Origin: Leucocoprinus leucothites
Taxonomy: Eukaryota > Basidiomycota > Agaricomycetes > Agaricales > Agaricaceae
Reading direction: 5' to 3'
Length of the DNA: 64,000 nucleotides
Assembly (NCBI GenBank): GCA_013368445.1
Contig: JAACJO010000003.1
Span: 930,001-994,000, forward strand
Position numbers and translations under genes: made by a program. This document shows positions 9,400-20,744 of this stretch, in pieces (the first letter of the stretch is position 1; each line of letters opens with the position of its first letter). A model generated the notes under the pieces. It was not told the origin of the DNA and searched no databases. It saw nothing but the letters and a program-made list of their open reading frames with translations.

Positions 9400-12164
9400 G
9401 TTGGGCATCATTTCCTCAAACATAATCCCAACCCAAGCTTTATCCCAATATTACAGTCCCAACAGTATTAACCATGAAATTGTTAATTTCAGTGTTATAT
9501 TCAATATCAAAGACTTGGTCTCTATCATCATCCCCAAGCCAAATAAACTGGCCTATGACACACCTAAAGCATTTTGTCCTATTGTTCTACTAAATACATT
9601 AGGAAAACTCATTGAGAAGATGATCACACATTGAATGCAATTTGAAGCAGTCTCTGCTGGAGCTCTCTACCTGAACCAAATGGGAGGAGTCATTCAATGC
9701 TCTACTGAGAATGCAGGTGTCTTCCTTACTCACATTATCTAGGCTGGATGGTCCAAGGGTATAATCACTAGTGTTTGCACATTTGATATTACCCAATTCT
9801 TTCCTTCCCTAAATCATGATATCCTCACTGACATCCTATGATGACAAGGGTTTGCCCCTCAACTCATCAATTTCTTTTCTCACTATCTCATAGGTTGCTC
9901 CATACAGTTCATGTGGAATACATTTATGTCTGATGCCCATGACGTGGATATTGGCATTGGGCAAGGCTCAGCTTTATCCCCCATCCTTTCAGCACTATAT
10001 TTGGCACCTCTCATGTTCATTTTCGATCAGTATGCCTGATTACAATCCATCCCTTCCTCTCTCTTATCCTTTGTCGATGATGGGCTTTGTATTTCTCAGG
10101 CAAAGTATACTGACACTATTTCTTCTTTAAAAGCAGCATATTCCATCATTAATTCTATCTGCACAAATCTCAGTTTGGTCATCAAACATGACAAATCTGA
10201 GGTCTTTCATTTTTCCCATTGCCATAATGACTCAAACCCACCACTTGACCTATCTGATGTCAGGGGTCCCATTCTTTCCCCTAAACCCTTCTGGAGGTAC
10301 CTTGGATTCTACTTTGATCATCAACTTTCTTTTCAAGAGCATGTTCAATATTACTCAACTAAAGCATTGTCCATGGTGAAAGCTATGGGCATGCTAGGAA
10401 ACTCCACCTGAGGCCTACTTCCTCTTCATAATTGACTCCTCTATAGGTCATGCATTGTCCCTGTGGCCATGTATGGCTTCCGACTTTGGTACTTTAAGAG
10501 CACTTGTAACAAGGTGCTTCTCAAGTCCCTCTCCTCTATGCAAAGGCACATGGCTTTGTAGATCACCAGTGCTTTCCACACTTCCCCTTCTGGGGGCACA
10601 GAGGGTATTGCAGGGCTCATCCCCATTTACCTTCATCTTCCTAAATTGGCTATTTATTCTTTATATCAAGTTTCCACTCTACCTTCTAATCATGTGTTAT
10701 ATTCCCTTTTATCTGATCATTTCTCTCTTGATTCTCCCCCCCATCCCCAATTGCTTCAATTTCTGTCTCCAACCAAAAAGCTAAAGTCAAAGGCCCTATT
10801 ATTGATGTAGATAACTCTCTCTCTTATCTCTCTGATTCCTTTTCTTCTTTTGCTCCTGAATCCAAGTCTGGATCTTGCCTCATGGATATTTTTCCTAATT
10901 CTATTCATTTTCATCTGTGCAATCATTCTGATAAACATGAAATGTATAAACATGTATTGTCTCTTGATTCTGTTTTTTCCTCTTCCTCATCTGATCATAC
11001 TTGTATATCAGTTATTACTGATGCCTCTGTTCCACTTGTAGGTTCCCTTCAGGCAGTTTTGATGGCACATTTATATCATGGCAGATGACAAGTGTCCCAT
11101 GCAAAGCAGGCTAGTGGCTGGGCATCTTCAACAGATACTGAACTCTATTCAATTTGCATTGGCATTGCTAAGGCCATCTCCCTCTGATGTGATAAAATCA
11201 TACTCATCACCGACTGTCTTCCAGCAGCCAAGCTGGCAGTCAACACTTCTATCCATTCAAGTCAGTCACACTCCATCCATGTTTGCCAACTATTATCTGA
11301 TTAGCTCACAGCCAAATCATCATGATCTATCAACTTCTGGGATGTCCCCTCCAAATGGTAGTAGAAACCCCACCTCGAAGTTCATAATGATGTTACCTCC
11401 ACATGCATCCACACCCCTCCTTAAATGGGTGCCACTCTTGACTTCTTGTGATGCAAAGCCACCAAAGACTGCCAGAAATCCTGGAAGTCTATATTCTGGA
11501 AGCAGAAGTACCACAGCAATGGTTTCCTTCTTTCAAAAAAGAATTGCAAATTCCTCATCCCCACATACATCAAGGGAGGTACTTGGCTTTCTCTAGCTAA
11601 TGAGTCACCATCACTATGTGCTTGTATGACTTGTGCTATCCTCAATCATGCTCCTATTGGAGCCTTTTGTGTAAGAGGTTCTTCTCTCTTGAATCCAAAT
11701 CCTGTCATTGTGGCCATCACCTGGAAACACAACATCATATTCTCTGCTATTGTCCCCTCTACCCCATCTGCACTCAATGGGTGCAATGTGCATTCTCTCA
11801 ATATGAGTTCCTTGTCAAGTTCTTGAAAAGGAACCCAGCTGCTTTCACCTTCATCAACTAAGACATGTGTCCACTGTCACTTCAAGCCCCTGTGTCTGCC
11901 AAACCAAATGAAGGTGAGCTATTTTCCTTTATTTCTTCTCTTTCTTTTTCCTTTGAGTCTGATCTCTGTATGTAACACCTCGTCCTATAGTCTCTCTTTT
12001 GAGTCTTCTCTATTTCACTGGACTAATCATACATAGTCTTTGTCTTAAGCAGTTTCTGACTACTTCATGTACCTTGGCTTGCTGTATGTACCATCTGTTT
12101 GTAATATTTAGTTATGTAAAAGCAGACTGCAATCAAGCACTGCTATATAAATTCATTGATTTTT
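9400..12164 (+). pseudogene. Non-LTR retrotransposon (LINE) ORF2: RT, RNase H, Cys/His tail
   Basis: The plus-strand frames, broken by many stops and shifts, encode the polyprotein of a LINE. In order: RT motif region SIIIPKPNKLAYDTPKAFCP and VLLNTLGKLIEKMI (about 9515-9630); palm motif A FDITQFFPSLNHDIL (about 9780-9825) with its catalytic Asp; palm motif C SFVDDG (about 10066-10083) intact; thumb segment PFWRYLGFYFD (about 10290); an RNase H domain with TDASVP (about 11015) and ITDCLPAAKLAV (about 11205); and a C-terminal CxC...H...C segment (HCGHHLETQHHILCYCPLY, about 11705-11760). This order matches RNase H-bearing fungal LINEs. Stops such as TGA at 9634 show that it is dead. Upstream endonuclease is not recognisable. 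Confidence 0.88.
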
Positions 12165-12184
12165 TTAAATAAAAAAAAGAAAAG
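12165..12184 (+). repeat. A-rich tail of the LINE
   Basis: AAATAAAAAAAAGAAAAG follows the LINE 3' region directly and abuts the LTR-like block that starts at 12185. This is the expected 3' A-rich end of a target-primed LINE insertion. No clear target-site duplication was identified. Confidence 0.6.
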
Positions 12185-13369
12185 TGATATATTCAATATA
12201 TTGGGCAACTGTATACATATTAAAGAACCCTACTACAAGACCTTAGTGTAACAAACACTTTCATGACAGCACAGCACATTTGTGAAACAACTAATAATGA
12301 TCAAAGCAACAAGAGGCTATGGGATGACATCGAGACTTAGCAAATGCAGTCAGGATGTGTACCCTATGACTCTTTGTGATCTCAGCCTGTAACCTGGGTA
12401 TTGATCTGGTCAAAAATCATTCTCAAAAAGAACAATTATGGACTAATCAGAGATCAAATGCTTAGCCATCATCTGATCCAGACAGCCACTTGCACACATT
12501 TGTGAAAGTCTTATCATTTTAACATTGCTACAGCAGAAGTATACCCTTTTGCAAAAGACAGAAATTCTGTATAGTCACTGAATGATCCACTTGATTATAG
12601 AACCAGATTAGCAGAAACTAACAGGACACCTCAGCACTTGACTACTGACTAGTAGACATTGTTACAGTCAGGAACAAGCTTCCATGGAATAAGACAACAA
12701 TCAGCAGTGATAAGAATCTCATGATATCAGATGAGCAGGGGTAAGCACACCCTCACAAAAGGACATGTCAGCACTTACACCCCAAGGAAAATCCAGAGAT
12801 ACTCCTATTGGACAACCTTTCAATAATCTCCTTTTATTTCCAACAATGTGTACACATCATCCATGTAATTACTCCTTTGGTACTTTTGCAAAACCAATAT
12901 AAACCTTTCTCAAGCATATAGTCTAGCAAGGAATCTCACCTGCTAAGGCTACACTTAGAGACTGTCCCACACAACATATCTGAGTGAGTAGTAAAAAGTG
13001 TATTGAGTGTCCTTTGGTCATAGACCACTAAAAAATTGGAAAACACCTTTCAATAAAGAATATTACTGCGAGATTCATATAAGTTCAGAGTGTGAAGAAG
13101 TCTGGAAAAGACTTATAAGCTGTATATTGCATCTAGTATCCAGGAGTGGTGCTAGTCAGTGTCAGTTGTATTGTGATAGTGCCAAGTGTTAGCAAAAGTG
13201 ATGATTCATGAATATTGGTCTATTACACTTCTGCATTCTAAGGGACTTGTAGTTGTGCAGTATCGCATAACAAGGATCATCGAGTACCTTTTGTGAACTG
13301 GTCATTTCAGTACAAAACTGGTCTACAGACAATTTCCATTATCTATTATTATCAACCTTTGTGCTTTCA
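12185..13369 (+). repeat. LTR-like block, plus orientation (inverse partner of 3943-5130)
   Basis: About 1185 bp beginning TGATATA and ending CTTTCA. It matches 5130-3943 in reverse complement end to end, but without the internal Gypsy sequence that follows the other copy. It is likely a solo LTR or the LTR of a truncated element. Many CpG sites of the left copy are TpG or CpA here (for example CGCGAA versus TGCAAA around 12889), so this copy has decayed further. A LINE A-tail directly precedes it. No target duplication was recognised. Confidence 0.7.
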
Positions 13370-14600
13370 ACTACATAGTACTAGTGCTCTTTATAGCTAT
13401 ATATGTACATTATATATCACCATTCAATTGTTAGTGGATGTTAGTGGATGCTAGTAGATGCTAGCAGCTAAAACCCAAGATTGCTGATGAAGAGGAATAT
13501 GATGATATCAGCAACATATTTGGCTCTATTTGTTCTGTTGCTCCTTACCTCAAGTTGAGACTTTGTTGAAGTTATGCAAGTTTGCGCACCAATAAATTAA
13601 CCCAAATGGGCCCTCAATCTGGTCAACATGCCTCGGTATATCTTAGACCCCAAATTTCATCAGTAAACATGGTAGCCCTTGTCATCTAAAAATTACCAGC
13701 AAGTGATTTCTAAGCAAGGGGTGGGTCAGGGGGGGGGGCCAGGGAATGGGGCCAAAGGCCAGGGGTCTGCTGCTGAAGGCAGGGTAGGGTCCAGTTTCCT
13801 ATGGTCCGGGAGGTCTAAGTGTGATGTAAGGAGGGTCTGATTGGTCTAAGTGAGGGTCTGATTGGTCTAAACTAGCAGTGAGGTAACCAAGGTCCACCAT
13901 AATTACTGGAGAGTGATTTCCGACTTTTGTAAGCTTAGTCAGAATTAGTCAGTGCTTACTCAGCCTTAGTCAGCTGAGTTATCATGACAAATCAGTGGGC
14001 TGTTCTCTTATTTGCTGACATGTTCATGGGCATTTATTTACGATCATATGCAGGAATGTGACTGATACAAGCCAGCCTCTGGCCAGATGCTGTGTACTGT
14101 CTACATCCGGCCTCCTCTGACCTGCCCTACAGTTATGCTATTAACTTTTTGGCATAGGGTGTGTCCAGGAGCTGCTGTGTGGCTATACACTCTTCTTTCT
14201 TCCCTCCACCATCTCTGTCCCTCTGTACATCAAGTAATTTTTGCTTTTGTGAGATTTCCAAGACTCTTTCTGAGTTTCAGAGTGAGGTCTATCATGAGAA
14301 AAACATCAATAGTAATTAATAAATAATTAGTTGATAAATTTCGCTTTTTCTGAGTTCTCTGGGACTCCCTTTGAGCCATAAAGTAAGGTTTTTTTGATAA
14401 ATATATTCAAATTATAATCTAATAAATCAATTAGAGCAGTTCCTGTTCCATTTGACTGTGCCCCCTGAGACTATTGCTGGCCTTTAAAGTGAGTCACATT
14501 TATTATAGCCATGAATATTGTCTGAAATATCTTAGAGCTTCTTTGGCATAGTACTTGGTTTCTCTATTTAATTTTCAACAGCTCAGTCATGTGAGTATAC
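13370..14600. other. Non-coding interval, no gene seen
   Basis: AT-rich sequence with a short tandem GTTAGTGGAT/GCTAGTAGAT run near 13431-13465, a run of ten G's near 13728-13740, and a repeated GGTCTGATTGGTCTAA near 13835-13870. No convincing coding sequence on either strand. It may contain the 5' end of the Helitron that follows, but no terminus could be fixed. Confidence 0.5.
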
Positions 14601-14639
14601 CCTTCTATTTACATCTGAAATATTTACATAATAAAATAC

Positions 14640-15720
14640 CTAGGAATCCCCAACCTCCTGTAACTCCTGAACAGGAGTGTGAGGCTGCACATGCAGAGGA
14701 ACATGAACAACATCAGATGACCAGTCCTGAAGTACATCGGGAGCATATAGATGAGAGGCCACCACTACTTCCACCATATTTACATCCAATTTCACCTACT
14801 CCTCCTCCTTGACAACCTCTCAATCTTAATCCTGGAGCACTTCTTGCTCTTCAAATTTCTCAAACATATATCCCTCCTCATCTAAATATACCTCTAGCAC
14901 ATCCTATATCCCAAGCTCCTCCTGCCCATATTCCACAAATTCCACAGACAGTACTACCTCCAGACTGGAACAGGCCACTTGCAAATCTCCTTCCTAGAAA
15001 TATACCACCTGCTCCAGTCTTACAGCATGGAAGAGGCTGAATAGTACTACCACACATTCCTCAAAACCTCAATAATTTGAGGCAAGGTGGTGATAGACTA
15101 CAAGAGCTAGAGCAGCAGTTGAGAAGGGAAGTTGAAGAAAGAGAGCAACAAGCAAGAAGAGAAGTTGAAGAGAGATTAGCTCAACAAAGAGAGCAGGAGA
15201 TGCAAGAGATATTACAGTATCAGCATAGACAATGGGAAGAGGCAGAACAGTTAGCAAGATATCAAGCACTAGAAGTGCAGAGATTAGCTCAAGAGAGATT
15301 AGAGGAGGAGAGAATTGTGCATAAACAGCAGGAAGCTGAGGACCAGCACCAAGAGCAGGAGCAGAGATTGAGAGAACAGCTGTTACAAAGACAAGCAGCT
15401 ATTGTACAGCAGGAGCAGGAGTTACAGGAAAGACTAGAGGAGCAAGCTGAGGCTGAACAAGTGGCAGAAATCAATCAGATGATGGAAGAGTGGAGAATTG
15501 AGTGACAGCAAGATCTGGACTTTGATAATGAGCCAAATCAAGTTCCAGATGAAGACTTGGATAATCATTTTGAACAAAATCTGGATCAGTTGGAAAGAGT
15601 GAGTACTATATCAGATAAGCTTTAATTAATACTGAATATTTTATTAGGAGCCAGAGAATGAGAATGATGAAAATGGAGAGAACCAAGAAGATCAGAATGA
15701 GGTATGAATATTTTGGCCTT
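14640..15720 (+). pseudogene. Helitron polyprotein, N-terminal Pro-rich and coiled-coil part
   Basis: This is the plus-strand start of the Helitron protein. A Pro/Glu-rich segment (about 14640-15040) leads into a long Gln/Glu/Arg coiled coil (15077-15505, with repeats such as QQARREVEERLAQQREQEMQ) and an acidic linker. TGA stops at 14810-14812 and 15503-15505 interrupt an otherwise continuous frame and can be explained as CGA to TGA. Two short introns look plausible, GTGAGT at 15599 to AG before 15651 and GTATGA at 15701 to AG near 15750. Both leave the acidic frame open. Function of this region in Helitrons is not established. Confidence 0.65.
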
Positions 15721-15750
15721 GAGTTTAATGACATACTGAGATATAAAGCA

Positions 15751-15797
15751 GAATGAAGATGAAGATGAAGATGAAGATGAAGATGAAGATGAAGATG
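15751..15797 (+). repeat. (GAAGAT)n microsatellite encoding Glu-Asp repeats
   Basis: About seven tandem GAAGAT units lie within the Helitron frame and encode an acidic Glu/Asp run just before the Pro-rich linker. Repeats of this kind are prone to length change by slippage. Confidence 0.9.
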
Positions 15798-18700
15798 TCT
15801 TGCCACCTCCCCCACCCCAAGCTCCATCACCATCACCACCACCTCCTCTACCTCCTCATCATCCTAGAGATCTCCCACCTGCATGTCAGCCTTTTAATGA
15901 TGCAGACATTGAGCCTGATTATCTGGGCCCAATGAATGTACTTTGCAGTTACTGCAATGCTCTCCACTTTGATTGTGAAAGGCTTGTGCATTCAGCTGTA
16001 AATCAGCCCAGGTTTGGTGTCTGCTGCTTACAGGGGCAAATCAGACTTGAGCCTTTTCACCCTCTCAATCCAAATGAGGCTCTTGCTCAATACATGACAA
16101 GGCAGCGACCACAGTGGCAGGAGTTCTTTGATGATATCTGGAGCTACAATGCTGCTTTTTCCATGACCTCAGTGGGGGTGAAGTTTGATGCCTCAGTTCT
16201 CCAAGGTACAGGTGCATACTGCTTCAAGATCCAGGGGGAACTTCACCATCTTGCTGGTGCACTTCTACTACTTGAAGGCCAGACTCCAAAATATGCTCAG
16301 ATTTATGTCCATGAACCTCAGCAGCAACTGGAGTATAGACAGCATAACAATAACAATAGGCTGAGTGATGTTGTGCTGGATGAGCTCCAGGAGATGTTAA
16401 TTTGCACCTATCCATACACTGGGATATACAAGCAGGCTGCAGAGATCATGCGAGAGAGACTACCAGGCCAGCAGGACACAATCAACCTCAGGTTACATGT
16501 TGATCATCAGCAGGATCAGAGAAGATACAATGCTCCCACAGCCAACAAAATTGCTGTTATTGTACCAGAGGCTGGGATTGAAGAAGCTGTGGATATAAGG
16601 GATATTATTTTGCAGTCATGTGGAGGAGGACTTCACAGGATCAGTCAGCTTAATCCTGCATACTCTCCTCTCTACTATGTCCTGCTATTTCCCTATGGAG
16701 AGAATGGCTGGTCAAATTCCAATTCATGCTGGTGGAGAAGAGGGGGGAGGAAGAGCAGGAAGAGCAAGGGCTCAATTTGTGACTCAGTGATGCTACTATG
16801 CCCATGGCCTCCATATCTGACCAGACCCACAGCCACCACTCTTCCATGGAGGCAAGCTTTTCCAGCAATATGTAGTTGATGCATGGGCCTCCTGTGAACA
16901 AAGTAAACTCTACTTCATCAGGACCCACCAACAGCAGCTGAGAGCTGAGGTCTATCAAGGTCTACAAGACATCGCTCAGGACAATAGGGAAAATGGAGAG
17001 GGTGCTGGAGTTATTGGTCAGAAGAAGATTCTGCCATCATCACATGTTGGAAGCCCACAGTTCATGAACCAGCTATTCCAGGATTCTATGGCCATCTGCA
17101 GGAAATTTGGAAAACCTGACATCTTCCTCACCATGACTGCAAATCCCACCTGGAGAGAAATTGCCAATAATCTCCTCCCTGGACAGGTAGCAACTAACCA
17201 ACCTGATATTGTGGCAAGGGTCTTTGAGGAGAAGAAGAATAGGCTGGTCAAGATAATTGAGAATGGATTTTTTGGTGGCTTAGTGGCAAGAGTTCACACC
17301 ATTGAATACCAGAAATGTGGCCTTCCTCATGTTCATCTCCTTATCTGGCTCAAGATGGAGGATTGCATCAGAGATGCCAACCATATCAACTCCATGGTTT
17401 CTGCTCAGCTTCCTGACCCAGTCACTCACCCCATCCTCTTTGCAAAAGTGACCAAGTATATGCTACATGGTCTATGTGGTGCTGCCAACCCAAAGGCAAA
17501 GTGCATGGTGAATGGAAAGTGTAGCAAGGGTTTTCTCAAGCCTTTTAGGGAGACAACAGAGTGGAGTGAGGATGGGTATCCCCATTATGCCAGGCCTCAG
17601 AATGGACGTACCTTTGTGTGCAATGGGAAGACTTACAATAACCAATAGGTCATCCCCTATAATCCACTATTACTCCTCATATTCAACTGTCACATCAATG
17701 TTGAAATCAGTGCTGGCATAGGATCAGTCAAATATGTCAGCAAATACATCTACAAGGGCCCTGACCACACCACACTGGAGATTGACTCAGGAGACCAAGC
17801 TAGAGATGAAATCAAGGAGTATGTGGATGCTTGATATGTTTCACCTCCAGAGGCCATTTGGCATATACTCAAGTTCAACATGCATGCTGAATCCCCCTCC
17901 ATCTATTGCCTGCCAGTCCACCTTCCTAATCAGCACTATGTCCACTTTGCAGAGCATCAGCCTCCTACAGAGATCATGGCCAGACAGAATGTGGAGAAGA
18001 CTGAGCTGACAGCTTGGTTTGACTACAACCAGAACAATGATGATGGATGCCACCAGATTCTTTACCAGGATTTCCCTCAGCACTATACATTTGAGAAGAG
18101 ATCCAAGACTTGGCACCACAGACGGGCATGCTATGTGATTGGTAGAATGTACTTTGCTTCACCATCACAGAGAGAGTGTTTCTACTTGAGGTTGCTCCTC
18201 ACTGTGGTTGAGGGTGCTACTGGATGGGAGGATCTATGTACATGGCCAAGGCAGGGAGAGGACAGAGTGGTGCATGCCACATACAAGGAGGCATGTGCTG
18301 CTCAAGGACTATTGGATGATGACAGAGAGTGGGCATGGTGTTTGGAAGAAGCAATTCGGGTTCAACCAGGAGAGTTGTGTCAGAAGCTCTTTGCAATCAT
18401 TCTCATCTTTGGCTTGCCAACTGCACCTGAGGACCTCTGGAGGGATTTCAAGGCAGGCTTATGTGATGATCTTAGGCACAAACTCCACTGGGAGTATGAT
18501 ATCTACCAGGATCTGGACTTAGAAGATATTCCAGAGGATGACATCTATGACCATGGTCTCTATCTCATTGACAAGCACCTTATCCTCTCTGGAAAATGCC
18601 TTTGGGATTTCCCACCCATGCCTCTCTAGAAAAAACTGGGGTGTAATAGCAGCAAACCCTGAGTATGCTGCTCAAACCAACTACATTCAAGCAGAGATGG

Positions 18701-19149
18701 AGGAGATAGTGAGGGCAAACTCTGCATTGTTCAATGAGGAACAAGGAGCAGTTTTTGATGCTGTGAAGAGCTCCATTGATAATGAGCATGGAGAGCTCAT
18801 CTTTGTTCACAGTGCTGGTGGATGTGGGAAGACCTTTGTCTGCAACACCATTGCAGCTGAGGTTTGAAGCAGGGGACAAATTGCTTTGTGTGTTGCATCA
18901 TCTGGAATTGCTGCTCTGCTCTTGGTTGGAGGGAGAACAGCTCACTGGACATTCAAGATCCCCCTCTCTGTTGATGAGGCCACAGTTGCAAAAGTCCCAC
19001 CAGGCCATAATATGGCTAAAGTTATTGATAAGGCTAAGGTCATTATCTGGGATGAAGTTCCTATGCAGAACAAGTATGCTATTGAGGCAGTTGATAAATG
19101 TATCAGAGACTTGCTGGGGGTAAGAGCATTATCCGACTTTTGAGTTTAT
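15798..19149 (+). pseudogene. Helitron Rep/helicase, 5' part (Rep domain and helicase motifs I-II)
   Basis: This is the rolling-circle replication initiator and helicase of an autonomous Helitron. In order: an N-terminal Helitron-like domain with Cys pairs (LCSYCNALHFDCERL) and the closing motif SPLYYVLLFPYGENGW (about 16665-16713); LFQQYVVDAWASCEQ; the Rep HUH motif GLPHVHLLIWL (about 17318-17350) with two metal-binding His; the two-Tyr motif VKYVSKYIYKG (about 17727-17759); and a Pif1-type helicase with Walker A SAGGCGKTF (about 18812-18838) and Walker B VIIWDEVPM (about 19038-19064). Inactivating stops include a frame break after 16720, TAG at 17646-17648, TGA at 17832-17834 and TGA at 18865-18867. 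Tc1 copy B interrupts the frame at 19149. Confidence 0.92.
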
Positions 19150-19150
19150 A

Positions 19151-19362
19151 CAGTGGCTCAAAAAACTGTCCCAATGTTTTCGCATTTTGGACATATTTGC
19201 TAATACCAGGGCAGATATATGGCCTAGCATCCTGAAAATATTCACACAGGTACCTTGACATATTGGGAGCATATATTCCCATGGTCACATGACCTTGTCC
19301 ATCAATGAATTAGTAATGAATTATTAAAAATATCTACTCATTGGGACAGTTTTTTGACCCCC
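19151..19362 (+). repeat. Left TIR of Tc1 copy B
   Basis: About 212 bp, reverse complement of 20531-20742 with only scattered mismatches. The outer boundary motif GGCTCAAAAAACTGTCCC recurs inverted at the inner boundary as GGGTCAAAAAACTGTCCC (about 19343-19360). Confidence 0.92.
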
Positions 19363-19497
19363 TGTCAGCCTCCCAGTATCTATCTTGTAACATGCCAGGG
19401 GAGCATCAGGGCAGGTGTGGGAGTAGTAAACAAGATCATGTGACCTTGGTTGACATGTTGAGATGGCTACAACTGTCTTTCTTCCTGCCACTACATC

Positions 19498-20516
19498 ATG
19501 AAAGCTATCTCCTCTACCTAATACTCCCAAATCACTTCTCTTCTCAAAGATGGCTATTCCTTGTGCCATATTGAACATAAAACTAGTCTAGGCAAGTCTA
19601 CTGTTGGGAGGATCAATAAAGAAGTTGATGGGGACAAGGAAAACAACAAGGGAGGATGTCCTTCCAAGCTTTCTCCTCATGATAAAAAAGCAATAATTCA
19701 CCAAATAACCTCTGGAAAGCTAGATAATGCTGTCCAGGCTACAAATTTCATTAACTCTACTCTGTCTGACCCTGTCACACCCCAAACTGTCAGAAATACC
19801 CTTCAGGATAATGGATTTTGCTCTGTAACCAAGATCAAATGACCTCTACTCAAAAAGCAACATTGTGAGGAATGCCTTGACTCTGCACATGAACATAGGA
19901 ATTGGACAGTGGAGGACTGGAAGAGGGTGTTGTGGACAGATGAAACAAAGATCAACAGGATTGGGTCAGATGGAAAGGTGTATACCTGGAAGGAGAGGGG
20001 GGAACCACTGTCAGATAGGACCACTCTCCCTACTGTCAAACATGGAGGAGGTGGTAACATGATGGTGTGGGGGTGTATGGGGTGGAATGGGGTAGGAAAG
20101 CTGATTGAGGTTCAAGGGAATATGGATGCAGTGAAATACTGCGAGATTTTGGACAATGGGGTGGTGGAAAGCTTTGAAAAGTTGGAGATGGAGGAGGAGG
20201 AGAGGATATTCCAGCAGGATAATGACCCAAAACACACCTCAAAACTGGGACAACAATGGTTTGTGGACAACAACATTCAAGTTCTATCATGCCCTGCACA
20301 ATCCCCTGACCTAAATCCCATTGAACACCTCTGGACCTACCTGAAGGACCAGCTGAAGGCATATGAAAGACCACCTAAGGAGTATTTGAATTGTGGGAGA
20401 GGCTAGTAGAGGAGTGGAATAAGATTCCAGCAGAAAGGTGCCAAAGGCTGATAGAAAGCATGCCCAGAAGGATTGAGGCAGTTGTCAGGGCAAGAGGAGG
20501 TCATACAAAGTATTGA
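19498..20516 (+). pseudogene. Tc1/mariner transposase (DD34E type), inactivated
   Basis: The frame starts at the ATG at 19498. A TAA comes eight codons in, where copy A has CAA. Next are the HTH region (GKSTVGRINKEV; TPQTVRNTLQ), a TGA at 19840-19842 where copy A has CGA, and then the catalytic domain: first Asp in LWTDET (about 19939), second Asp in FQQDNDPKHTS (about 20218), Glu in SPDLNPIEHLW (about 20320). The spacing of second Asp and Glu is that of DD34E. A frameshift near 20375-20390 disconnects the C-terminus (WERLVEEWNKIPAERC to a TGA at about 20514-20516). All three acidic residues survive, but the protein cannot be made whole. It could only move if a relative supplied transposase. 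Confidence 0.93.
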
Positions 20517-20530
20517 GTAGGTAGATAACA

Positions 20531-20742
20531 GAGGGTCAAAAAACTGTCCCAATGAGTAGATATTTTCGATAATTCATTAATAATTCATTGATGGACAAGG
20601 TCATGTGATCATGGGAATATATGCTCCCAATATGTCAAGGTACCTGTGTGAATATTTTCAGGATGCTAGGCCATATATCTGCCCTGGTATTAGCAAATAT
20701 GTCCAAAATGCGAAAACATTGGGACAGTTTTTTGAGCCACTG
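20531..20742 (-). repeat. Right TIR of Tc1 copy B
   Basis: Reverse complement of 19151-19362, with the same paired inner and outer motifs. Confidence 0.92.
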
Positions 20743-20744
20743 TA

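Larger units (their letters stand above)
19151..20742 (+). mobile_element. Tc1/mariner element, copy B (complete, 1592 bp)
   Basis: This is a full-length DNA transposon inserted in the Helitron helicase. The ends are CAGTGGCTCAAAAAACTG at 19151 and its inverse at 20742. Each is flanked by TA (19149-19150 and 20743-20744), the target duplication of the family. TIRs are about 212 bp (19151-19362 and 20531-20742). Between them lies one transposase frame that now carries lesions. It is the inverse-orientation relative of copy A at 1-757. Confidence 0.95.
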
